Shown here one piece after another: positions 49,887 to 59,585 of a stretch of DNA of 64,000 nt. Origin of the DNA: Hexactinellida sp. DTS-2022. Taxonomy: Eukaryota > Porifera > Hexactinellida. A program made the position numbers and the translations under genes. Position 1 is the first letter of the stretch. Each line of letters starts with the position of its first letter. The notes beneath the pieces are model-generated. The model was not told the origin of the DNA, did not search any database, and saw only the letters and a list, made by a program, of their open reading frames with translations. The DNA is taken from positions 4,858,501 to 4,922,500 of the forward strand of contig JAPNXP010000012.1 of the NCBI GenBank assembly GCA_028753945.1, in the 5' to 3' direction.

Positions 49887-52437
49887 CGATTATTGCTCTA
49901 CATTTGACATTTTTATACTATATGTTTGCTACTATGTATTTTATTTTTATTTTTGTAAATTACGTGTAATAGATTTTATTTATTCTAAGTGTAATGGATT
50001 TGTTATTAACTCCGCTGTGTGTCAGTACTTATGTTATACTTTATAAATAAGTTAAAACACATCATTTTTCTTGATTTTCTCAGAAATATCTTTACAAATA
50101 CTATATCTATGATTTAAATTAGTTAGTAACACTATAAGAGATAACTATATAACTTGCGTAATTGTAACTAAGCAAACTAACAAGGTATATTAAGCATTTT
50201 GATGTGTAATTATAATTTCACACACAAACACGTTACAGATGAGATGTGCGTTATTTTTTAAGTAGAATTTTACATTCAATTAGACCCTTATCACTCCTGG
50301 TATGAATTGATTCTCCACTTTACACTTAAATTAAGCACTGATAGCTGATTGAATATTTAACTAAATTATCTTGTTATGTCAGTGTTGTTTTTCAAATTTG
50401 ATGATTATATTAATGTTCATCATCCTACTATTTTCTATTCACTCTTGGCACAATTGCTGAATGGTAAGTTGTTTACAAAGTGTTGGACTAATTAACAAAC
50501 TAAATTTTAAATCATTAGACCTTTTATGGAATGATCTGGATGTGTAACAATTATTTGGAAATTTAATTTACAATCTTATTGGAATACTTTTAATACGACG
50601 TTGTCAATATTATCCAATCATATTAATGCTTCATATTCAGATATAATAACTTTAGCCTATGAATCTTTGATTTTGTGGCTCCAGTTTTAATTTATTCGTT
50701 CTTCCAATATCTTCAGTGTCATATCGCTCGATTACTAGAGTCTGAACCAGTTCAGCTTGGCAAATACTAGGGCCCCTTACTCAAGTTTTATAAATTATTT
50801 CTCTCAATTAATTCTACTGAAACGCAACGAAATGGTAGACTTTCTAAAAAGCTATAAAGATTAATTTTTTAACGATACGTATTATTTAGTTTTATATAGA
50901 CAACCTAATTAGTAATAGAAACTAACTTCTTAATTTATGATCCACATCCGGAACTCTCTACCATAACTAAGATTGTTAATGTTCTCAGAGAATAACTATG
51001 TTTATGTCTACAAGGAATTTACATCATTGATAATTTACACAAACTAAGCAATCTGTTACTTACGTGTATATGCGTTTCAGAATTTTGTGTACAGTATAAC
51101 CTGCCTGACAGGAAATTTGTGTCGAATTAAGCCGAATTCCGTTTATAGGAGGTCGGATTACCAGGTTCTACTACTGTACGTATTGAGTTTAATTATAATT
51201 ATATCTCCAATCTAATTAATTTACTGATAACAGACCAGTGCTCTACTCTCACTTTCTATATCCCATTCAGATAGTATAGTAATAAAGAGGAGACACTACC
51301 AATAGCAAAAAGCTTTTTACAAAAGGGCTCGAAACATTTTTCATCGATACGTAGACTTTCTTTATTTTAAATACTGAATAATGAAGCTAAGATTTTTCAT
51401 TAGTAATTTATGTCTCAGTCTGTGAGCTAATTAATGCAAACCTCCTCGTTTACCTGACTAAACTAAACCAATGCAACTGAATCTGTTTATAAAAGTAATT
51501 AAGTTGTGTTTACAGTATTATATTTCTCTCTACTTGACATCCGTACATTACTTGATCGCGGGGAACTAGCAGAAATATGCAGCTGAGGTACAAACAGTTT
51601 TATATTGGGAGCAGGTTTTGAGAATACCTAGCCGTAAATACGTATAGAATTATAATTAGAAGCGTTATTGCTGTTATTTCTCCTGATGATTATTATAAGC
51701 AGAGAAGAACACTGTTAATTAATTATGCCATGATGACTGGGTTATTATTTCCTTATATTTATGAATAAATTATATGTAGACCGTCTATTTCTAGACAGGT
51801 TTTCTTGACATAAATAATATTACCCATATACGGCAGGGACTTTTGGTCTACCAAATATATAGACGGTCTACAAATTATTAACTTAATTTGTATGGGCTTT
51901 TATAAACAGTCTAGAAATAGACCGTCTACATATAAGGAAGCTATATTTTTATATATTTATCAGAATTCTACTTGCAAATTTGTTGTTTTAATTGATCGAC
52001 GTCATAACTGGATAGGTAGTATTCATTCAGATTGCTTTGTCTAATAGTTGCTGAATTATTCAGTACAAACTCTATAATCAAACGCCACGATAACTCTGCA
52101 ACTCTAGTAGAGTTGCAGACTGTTAGATGGTGAATCTACGTAATTATTAGATATTTCTCCCTCTTAAATGTGTTAGTTCTCCCATATAATGTGTATATTT
52201 GTATTTACGTTCTATTACTCAACTGTCCAATAAATCTGTGAGAATATCAGGGTCATATTTCAGGATTATAGTACAGAACCAAAATGGCCCTTATGAAAAT
52301 ATATTATATTGAAATTGAGACATAAACAATTTCTTTTAATTTCATATCATGAACATCAAATTATTCTAATTAATTACAGTGTGCTCGGGCTCAATGGGTG
52401 ATAAAATTGGAGAGGGTGATGACCAGCGCGAAATTGC
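49887..52437. other. 2.5-kb intergenic, no gene seen
   Basis: Very AT-rich. The only clear structures are the inverted-repeat element at 51771-51934 and a near-perfect 25-bp palindrome at 52095-52119 (arms TCTGCAACTCTA / TAGAGTTGCAGA). Confidence 0.6.
51771..51934. mobile_element. MITE with perfect 26-bp inverted repeats
   Basis: The left end TATATGTAGACCGTCTATTT is matched exactly through 26 bp by the complement at 51909-51934. The sequence GTAGACCGTCTAT also recurs inverted inside (ATAGACGGTCTAC at about 51860). If the element proper is TGTAGACC...GGTCTACA, it is flanked by TATA on both sides. 164 bp, non-coding. Confidence 0.9.
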
Positions 52438-52785
52438 TTAGTCTACAATTACGAACTCGTCATCACTCCCTTCGACGTGCTCCATTATCTGTTCCATTAT
52501 GGAAGATCTATGGCTTCGAAGTTGAACAACTTCCCGCTGCAGTCTGGAAAGCTCTTCGAATAGTCTGGCGCGTTCGAATTCCAATGTTTCATATTCCTTT
52601 GCTTTGCGTAGGCGGCTTTCTTTGCGATATTTCTTCATTTTAATTCTTCGCCTTTGCTTTTTAATATGTTGCTGTTCGCATTTGGGCACACGCTCTTCTT
52701 TTAGTTTTTGGTTCAGATCTTTAATGTCCAGCCCCGTTATTTCAGCATCGCTTAATTTTGGGCTACTTTTTCCTATCATTGCCAT
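52438..52785 (-). CDS. Small-Maf-like bZIP protein with degenerate basic region
   Basis: A 115-aa ORF from the ATG at 52785; the frame is open upstream but without ATG. The segment LSDAEITGLDIKDLNQKLKE matches the extended homology region that is unique to Maf proteins (LSDEEL...LNxxL). A highly basic region follows (KKQRRRIKMKKYRKESRLRK) and then a heptad coiled coil (LEFERARLFEELSRLQREVVQL). In Maf proteins the basic region carries Asn-x-x-x-Ala/Tyr-A-x-x-Cys-Arg; here the Asn and Cys positions are Lys and Ser (KKYRKESR). It may bind altered DNA sites or act as a dimer partner without DNA binding. The acidic tail ends DDEFVIVD. Confidence 0.7.
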   Translation of the reverse strand: MAMIGKSSPKLSDAEITGLDIKDLNQKLKEERVPKCEQQHIKKQRRRIKMKKYRKESRLRKAKEYETLEFERARLFEELSRLQREVVQLRSHRSSIMEQIMEHVEGSDDEFVIVD

Positions 52786-53369
52786 TGCTGCTCTTGGTTG
52801 TATTTTTGTATAGTATTTTACTGCAGTCCGCTTCTTATATAACTTCGGCACCTGAACTGAAGAGTATACTCTCTCAGAGTACAGTAGTAATTAAATCTTC
52901 TGGGTTGATTAGTCTATTTCGAACCATAATAGAACAGATATTCTCCATATTCTTGTAATCTCCACTTACTAATGAATTGTCACTTTCCATTTAACCTATT
53001 GATACCAGTAATTTAAATTCTGAACCGGAGATGTTGACCACGAATCAACTTTCAGAAGCAATTGGATTTCCTTCGAAATATTTAACTAGAGAAGTTTCTA
53101 ACTTTCAATATGTTTGTTTGTTCAGGAAATATAGATTTTAATTAAATTTGGTCAATTATCGGTGGAATATTATGGACACTTTCTCAACAGGATATTCTAT
53201 TTTATGACAGATTGTTATGACGAGATATTCACTGGATTATATCGTATTATTAAATTACTTTTCTTCTTGTTATAATAGGTTAATAAGGAACAATATATTT
53301 TAAAGTATTTGCTTCAGATTTTGAGAGGAACTAGATACTCATGCAGAGAATATTTATTTCAGGGATTTC

Positions 53370-53488
53370 TTATACAGCCGTCATTGGCGTTACTATTAAA
53401 ATTTTATTTATTTTCCACTGATAAACTATTTAAAAATAAATAAGTGAATAAGAAATAATGGTAACGCCAATGATTGCTGGATAAGTAT
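53370..53488. mobile_element. Foldback MITE, distant relative of the CCGATCATCGGCG family
   Basis: The left end TTATACAGCCGTCATTGGCG and right end CGCCAATGATTGCTGGATAA are inverted. The terminal pattern (ACTTATCCxxCxATCATxGGCGTT) matches the elements at 5344 and 54287, but the interior differs (AAATAAATAAGTGAATAAG). Confidence 0.65.
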
Positions 53489-53986
53489 TATCTATTTACT
53501 GTTATAAACCATATTTCATTCAGTGGAGGAATTTTTTACTGTGTTTGCAATTATTGAAAGATAACCTTTTTTGTATTGTATTTTTTTTAGCTCATTGTTT
53601 GTTTTTGGATTAATTAATTATTTGCTGATATTTATTAATTAGTATTACTGTATTAAAATTGTTTTAACTTCATAGGAATAATTTCCCAAGCTTTCGAATG
53701 CTAAGCCATTTAAAATCTTACTATTAGAAATAATTTTACTAAATTATTTATAAACAAGAACCTATTAAGTATTACATTTGGAAGCAAAATTTTATATCTG
53801 TGGTTATTTTTCCTTATCTCAATAATACAATCCGGATAAACAAACAAACAAACACAACATTATAATTTAATTAATTAACAACATTGTGGATTTAGAATTT
53901 AATTAACTGACTAGTAGTTGGATTATAAATTATTAATAGTCTACCATTTCGTTGCGTTTACTTGAATTTGGTCAAGTATTTTAAAG

Positions 53987-54231
53987 TACCGTATTGCTTC
54001 GAATATGCCCCCCGGCGCTTATTGTTTTCGTGGGCCAAATTTATCCTGATTTTTTTTTGAAAAATCCAGAAAATAATATTTCGGCTGGTTCTAATGTTTC
54101 TCAGAGACAGTACTATAGATGTTACAGTTGCCAAAATCAATGTAATTACACTCCAGTTAGAAACTAATGTGTTTAGTTTTAATACCAATGCCATTTTTAT
54201 TGACCCGGCGCTTATTCGAAGCAATACGGTA
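53987..54231. mobile_element. MITE with TACCGTATTGCTTCGAATA ends
   Basis: A 245-bp element with inverted ends TACCGTATTGCTTCGAATA and TATTCGAAGCAATACGGTA, extending inward to GCGC...CCCGG. The outermost TA on both sides is the likely target duplication. An 88-codon minus-strand ORF that runs across it is spurious. Confidence 0.9.
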
Positions 54232-54286
54232 TTTTTACAAAATTTAGAAATAATTTTTTTTCTGTTGTTTTAATTTTATGAGAATA

Positions 54287-54424
54287 CTTATCCACCGATC
54301 ATCGGCGTTTGTATTAAAAAGCCTCGCTACTTTGTACCGATGATGTTTTTTATAAACATAAAAAAACAATCGGTAGAAAGTAGCGAGGTTTTTTAATACA
54401 AACGCCGATGATCGCTGTGTAGGT
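54287..54424. mobile_element. Foldback MITE, CCGATCATCGGCG family, copy 2
   Basis: ACTTATCCACCGATCATCGG at the left and AACGCCGATGATCGCTGTGT at the right, with long arms including TTTGTATTAAAAAGCCTCGC. Close to the element at 5344-5484; a few substitutions in the right arm (CGCTGTGTAGG for CGGTGGATAAG). Confidence 0.88.
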
Positions 54425-55258
54425 AAACTCTAATTTTATTATCAACCTTGTGCAGCGAAAAAATGCACTTGTTTATTTGTTATTATCAACATTTTGTGTC
54501 TTTACTCAATTTCCTCTGTCTCATCTCACATATTCTATTAAATTAAATTGTGATTGTTCGTTCAAAATTTTATATTTGTTGTTAACCTTTCTATTTTAAT
54601 TCAATTAACAGTTACCATTACACTGACAAATCTGATACTTACTTAGGAGCTTATAAATACTTAGGACTCTTATCTAGCGAGAGTGCACAACTACAAAACA
54701 GATTTTCTATGAACTCGGCAGAATTAACCTGTTTATGTTGCAGCTAGACTGTTAAGTATTTAAAAAAAAATGATTTCGACAAATTTTAACCTCAAATAAT
54801 AACATTGATTGTTGTGACTGTGAACAATTTAAACGTTGAACCATCTGTGTTATGCATAACAATGTGCTTTTGAGTAGAGGGTAGCTAATTTGAGGGTACA
54901 TGTATATACATGTAACTACGATTATTAGTCTAGGTTAATGCAATTAAGCTATCTGGGATTTGTTAGCTTCAAATTGTCTGATAAGAACTAGCTAGCAAAC
55001 TTGTTTTGGAATAGATCTGAAAGAAAATCACTTAATTATTATCATTTGTGACAAATTTTAATAAGTCTGTTATTCTTCCTCCAGTTTTTGGTGAATGTTT
55101 CCTCTCAGAAACATCTTTGACCTCAAAATTATATAACTGACGTTTCATCCTTCTATATGGAGTGTTTATAGCAAAATCTTTAATTTTAATATTATTTGGA
55201 ATTTATTGGGGTGGTATCGTTCTCTTATTGCTACAGTGACAATAAACTGTCTCTGCTC

Positions 55259-55321
55259 GAGTTGTGTTAAAGGATATATGCTCGAGTTGGATACTCGAGC
55301 ATATATCCTTTACCTCAACTC
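55259..55321. other. Long near-perfect hairpin
   Basis: A perfect 20-bp stem (TAAAGGATATATGCTCGAGT at 55268-55287 with its complement at 55293-55312) closes a 5-nt loop. Below a 3x3 internal loop a further 6 bp pair (GAGTTG 55259-55264 with CAACTC 55316-55321). The size (63 nt) is compatible with a pre-miRNA-like RNA or with a tiny foldback element. No similar copy was noticed in the window. Confidence 0.8.
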
Positions 55322-56178
55322 ACAACTATAGATTATAACCACACATTTTCACGTGTATCGATCAGATAATTATCTCGCTCTCAACCCAATTCTTGAACTT
55401 GTAATGTTCTGCCTGCTTGTTGGAATATTTTCTTCTTCCATTTCTGTTTCTGTAGAAATTATATTCCTTCAAATTTTTAAATATAATTACGTTTATCCAA
55501 CCTTTTATAAATTCCAATATATAATGTGTAAGCGAGGGCGGTAAGTCATAGGGAAATGTGTGGTAACGACCGTAGCGCGGAACGAACAGTTTTGTAAATA
55601 ATTGATGTCTAATAGGACAAGATGCATGGAATACTGTTTATGATTGAATGACTTAGACTATGGAATATATAATGCATTGCTATGAACCTTTTCTGTCATA
55701 AAGTACATTGTTATTTCGATTAATTTAATTAACTCAATTGAGATTCAGGCGCTAATTATTGATCCCATTAGCTGACTTAATTTACGGGATTTTCATTGTT
55801 TTGGTTATGTTTGACCCAAACACTAATTATGGGAGAGTGTAATTACTTGATTAGACTTGCCTTTGATGGAGATTACTTGACTTATACTTTGGGACCATAT
55901 TTTATTTAATTAGCTTAAAGAACCATATACAGAGTAATACCATATACAGGATAAAATGGATCCCTTTAGCGTATGGGGCCAAATACGCAACAAATTATCT
56001 TACTTATCAAGCTTAGTAATTCTACAATTACGGATCATAACTAAATAAATCGGTTTAGCATGTAGCTTCCATGTTTATTAATGGCAAATATTCCATTTGA
56101 ACTATCACTTATCAGAATTAAGTAATTTAGAGTAGTATATTTTATTTATTTATCAGATTATCATCATTGGCATTATTA

Positions 56179-56334
56179 CAGTAGAAGCTCGGTAGTACGA
56201 ACACGGATCATATGAAATTCCGGTTATTACGAAATCACTATTTCAAAGCCTTTTCAATACAAGTGATTTGGTTAATTATTACGAATTCCGGATTAGCAAA
56301 TGCATTTTGACGTGCCCTGGTGTTCGTTCTACTG
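56179..56334. mobile_element. Pogo/Tigger-like MITE (CAGTAGAA ends) with TA duplication
   Basis: A 156-bp element from CAGTAGAAGCTCGGTAGTAC to GTGTTCGTTCTACTG, flanked by TA (56177-56178 and 56335-56336). Related to the elements in SMARCE1 intron 2 (CAGTAGAACCTCGTTAGTAC). Confidence 0.88.
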
Positions 56335-56481
56335 TATTATATTCCTATCTTTTTAAATTAAAACCGAACTCTTCGATAATCCGAACAAGTTGACTGGTCG
56401 CAACGAGTTCGAAATTCGAATAATCGAGGTTGCACTGTAACATGCAATGTTCGTGTCTAATCCTTGCTAGATTGTTCTATA

Positions 56482-58217
56482 ATGGACTATCAGCAGTTCT
56501 ACCCACACTCCAACATGCCTAAGCCCAATTCCTACGCCCCTCAGTCCTCCCTGCCCCTGCCGCCCGCTGTCCACTCGCACCAGCTCCACCGCCTCAGCCC
56601 CAGTGTCCCCCCAAATCCCATTGCGCCCCCTTCTCTCCTGATGTGCGCCCCCTCCCCCACGGCCCCTCTCGCGGGCCCGGGGGCCACAATGCGGTCTGGA
56701 CGAGGCACTAAGGCGAATGGAAAGGAACCCAATGCCCCAGACAAGCCCGTTACGCCTTATATGAGGTACGCGAGGGAAAACTGGGAAACTGTGAAGACTC
56801 AAAATTTGGAAGCCAAGCTTGCTGACGTGAGTAGGATACTGGGAGGAATGTGGAGAGAGCTCGATAAGAAGTCAAAGCAGGTGCGACTATTATTATCTTT
56901 TTATTGCTTCATCACTAATCAGGCTATTACAACAAGCTCTATATTTACAGTTACAGGCCATTTTAACTCTGAAATCTTTAAGATTTTTGTAAATTTTGTG
57001 TTTCCGAACAAGATTTTCGATTTTTATATAAATTGAATTAATTTTGTGGTATAATTTCAATATTTTTCCTTGTTTAATTATTAAGTAGACTCTACTTAGT
57101 TACTAATTAAAGTGCAACCATTACATAAAGCAGATTTCCCTATATTTTTCAATATTATTGGGAATTTCGAAACCCGATTATCGAGAAAAAAACTATTAAT
57201 TATTATACTTTACTTTTGATTAAATTTATTTATTTAAGGGTTACTTTGACAAGTACGACGAAGAGAAGAGGATGTACTCTGTCAACCTGAAGGCCTATCG
57301 GGAGACGGACGAGTACCACGAGTTTCAGAGAAACAAACTGGCGGAGGCTGAGCGGATTAAGGAGAGCGCTAAGAATAAATCCAAACTGTCCCGTGACATG
57401 AAGGAGGACCCTCGGGGCTCCGGGCTCCAGGTGCTGGAAGAGCCAGATGACGAACCGGACGAGTCAGCTGTTAACAAACAGATCGCATACCAAAGGTGGA
57501 GCTAGGTATCTACAGTAGACTCCGTCAATACGAGCACAGATATGGCGAACAAAGTTTAATTTCTAGCCTATAAAATACATGCAAAATACTGCAATAAATA
57601 CGATTCCGAATAATACGAACAAATTTCGACGGTCCCCTGTGTTCATATTATTAACGAGTGTCTACTACAGTAGAACCTCGTTAGTACGAACACCATGCAA
57701 CCATTGGAACTGCCAAAATGTGTTCAACTTATCCGGAATTCGTAATTTACCCTGTGTCATTTGAAATTAAAAGGCTTTGAAGGTGACTGAAATAGTCTTT
57801 TAATATTAACCGGAGTTTCGTATTAACCATGTTCGTATGACTACATATTACCCGTATTTATGCCCATATATGGTCATTAGATACAACAGGAACCACCGTC
57901 TGATGTCCCTCCTGTTTAACGAGAACGTGGTCTCCCACGCCAGCGGGCCCCCCTGCAGCCGGGAGGGTCTGGAGCAGGTGCAGCGCAAGTGCTCCGAGCT
58001 GGAGTCGCACATGCAGAAACTGGAGACGGACATCGAGGCGCTGCAGCGAGAGAACCAGCGCAAGAAATCCCGACTCGAACTGGAGGACGAGGAGTTCCAA
58101 CAGAAACTGAGAGACATCGAGAGCGGGGTCTTGCCTGCCAGAGACACAGAGCCTATTCAGATTAACCTGAAGACTCTCCACTCCGAGAGCAAGCACCACA
58201 CATATTTTGAGTTGTAG
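56482..58217 (+). CDS. SMARCE1: SMARCE1/BAF57, SWI/SNF subunit
   Basis: Three exons, 56482-56880, 57239-57495 and 57881-58217, phases 0 and 2, 330 aa. The N-terminal 75 residues are Pro/Ser-rich. The HMG box (about 92-160) reads APDKPVTPYMRYARENWE...LADVSRILGGMWRELD, and continues in exon 2 (GYFDKYDEEKRMYSVNLKAY). Exon 3 opens with YNRNHRLMSLLFNENVV, the conserved block before the SMARCE1 coiled coil (about 250-310). BAF57 is the HMG-box subunit of animal BAF/PBAF remodelling complexes. Human SMARCE1 is 411 aa; the acidic/Gln tail is shorter here. Intron 2 is filled by two MITEs. An acceptor-like CTAATCCTTGCTAG lies 11 bp before the ATG. Confidence 0.87.
57513..57667. mobile_element. Pogo/Tigger-like MITE in SMARCE1 intron 2, first of a pair
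   Basis: From CAGTAGACTCCGTCAATACG to AACGAGTGTCTACTA. Its right end touches the left end of the next element. Contains AATACGAACAAA and GTTCATATTATTAACGAG. Confidence 0.7.
57668..57845. mobile_element. Pogo/Tigger-like MITE in SMARCE1 intron 2, second of a pair
   Basis: Starts CAGTAGAACCTCGTTAGTAC and ends with a degraded AACCATGTTCGTATGACTAC. Shares CCGGAATTCGTAATTTACC-like and AAGGCTTTGA text with the element at 56179. The splice acceptor of exon 3 (57880) lies only 35 bp beyond. Confidence 0.7.
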
Positions 58218-58328
58218 CATACGTGTGCTATACAGTACACATACAAATGATTGGTTCTGTTGTTTAATTCTCTATTTTATTAGCATTTATACACTTTTAA
58301 ACACACTAGCTATTCGTGATTAGTTAGA

Positions 58329-59303
58329 ATGTCCCTTGAAGATTCCCCTCAGCATATACAGGACACGGACGATCTGGCAGACTTATCGGACCATGAGAAA
58401 GGCGAGCTCTTGCCCACAAAACATTCCTATGTTACACCATATAAGCTTACGAAACCCAAGCGGCTCAATATTGTATGCAATATTTCGCTATTCCTGTGTC
58501 CGTATCTGTTTGGTGTGATCTTCGTCTTATTTTTCGTTTTATTTTACCGCTTGGTTCTGTCCCGACCTATATTTACTGTATTCAACGCTTTCCCTGATAG
58601 TACTGATACAAAATCCTTGTTGCTCGACTTTGCTAATATCTCCAAAGATCTCGATATACAGGGAAATATTTCTGTCGCTATTACAAATGATTATGAATAC
58701 GGAATCTCCAGCTATTTGTTTCAAACTCCTTCTTTAGAACAATCTTCTTGTTTTCCTAAGTTTTATGTTTGTAACGACAATATACGACAAAACTCTACCA
58801 AATCTTATTATTTACCGAATTATCCTTGTGTTGCCTACTTAAACGGAGTAGATAGTCCACCTTATTCAGAATTGGAAGATTTAACTAAGATCAGTGATTT
58901 CCCACAATTCTACACTAGCAATTACTTTTATGGTCTTCTCCTTAATAATACCCCTTACCAGCAGCTTTGCACATTAACCTCTCACGATTACGAATATAAC
59001 TCTACACAAATAATTCCTACTTCCGGCCTATACTCCGCAAGCCAATCTGTCAAGATTTCACTTCCCCATTACGAGCTAGACTCCAATGCTTGCCAGGAGC
59101 TAAGCCTCCCACTTTCTATCCACAATAACTCAAAGCTTTTGATAATTAGTAACAACGGCACTTGTAAGCTAGTTATTTCCTGGAAACCCAGTTTCTCCTT
59201 GGGTCCGTATGCGATCTGCATCTGCTTCATATTCGTATTTCTAATCGCGTGCGACGTAATCTATTGGGCGTATAGCAGGTGCTGTAAGAAGAAATATGAA
59301 TGA
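58329..59303 (+). CDS. Two-transmembrane glycoprotein, unrecognised
   Basis: A complete 324-aa single exon. Residues 1-43 are cytosolic and acidic (DTDDLADLSDHEKGELLP). A hydrophobic helix spans about 48-76 (ISLFLCPYLFGVIFVLFFVLFY), then an extracellular or luminal domain of about 210 residues with around nine N-x-S/T sites and about seven Cys, then a second helix (about 292-314: YAICICFIFVFLIACDVIYW) and a short Cys/Lys tail (RCCKKKYE). Both ends face the cytosol. The topology resembles two-TM proteins such as tetraspanin-like half-domains, CD36-like or P2X-like folds, but I see no matching motif. The gene begins 111 bp after SMARCE1 on the same strand. Codon use is more AT-rich than its neighbours, compatible with a young or fast-evolving gene. 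Confidence 0.75.
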   Translation: MSLEDSPQHIQDTDDLADLSDHEKGELLPTKHSYVTPYKLTKPKRLNIVCNISLFLCPYLFGVIFVLFFVLFYRLVLSRPIFTVFNAFPDSTDTKSLLLDFANISKDLDIQGNISVAITNDYEYGISSYLFQTPSLEQSSCFPKFYVCNDNIRQNSTKSYYLPNYPCVAYLNGVDSPPYSELEDLTKISDFPQFYTSNYFYGLLLNNTPYQQLCTLTSHDYEYNSTQIIPTSGLYSASQSVKISLPHYELDSNACQELSLPLSIHNNSKLLIISNNGTCKLVISWKPSFSLGPYAICICFIFVFLIACDVIYWAYSRCCKKKYE

Positions 59304-59585
59304 TCTGTCCAACATTGTACAAACTGTCTATTTATACTGGATTTCTATAAAATGGTTAAAATTATTTTCAAAATTAACGGAGTTTCCTAATTGTGTTATA
59401 TGGACGAGTTTTATTGGCTGCTTGTATATTTGTTGTAATTAATACATTTCTAAAGTTCTTATTCCTTACAAGAGTTATTGTAGTATGCACTTGTTCTAAT
59501 GAGAATATATATGGTATTTACTAACGAGGTTAGTTAGTATATGCGAGTGAGAACATTTGTTAGAAACCTATTCACATCTCACATC

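Larger units (their letters stand above)
52786..56481. other. 3.7-kb intergenic, MITE-rich, no gene seen
   Basis: Contains foldback elements (53370-53488, 54287-54424), a GCGCTTATTCG-type MITE (53987-54231), a long hairpin (55259-55321), a CAGTAGAA-type MITE (56179-56334) and a degraded inverted repeat at about 56362-56438 (CGAACTCTTCGATAATCCG...AATAATCGAGGTTGCACTG). Short ORFs at 53958-54224 and 55353-55544 are not supported. Confidence 0.65.

Noticed and set aside
53958-54224. 88-codon minus-strand ORF
   Set aside because: Lies almost entirely in the 53987-54231 MITE; its hydrophobic stretch is AT-rich noise.
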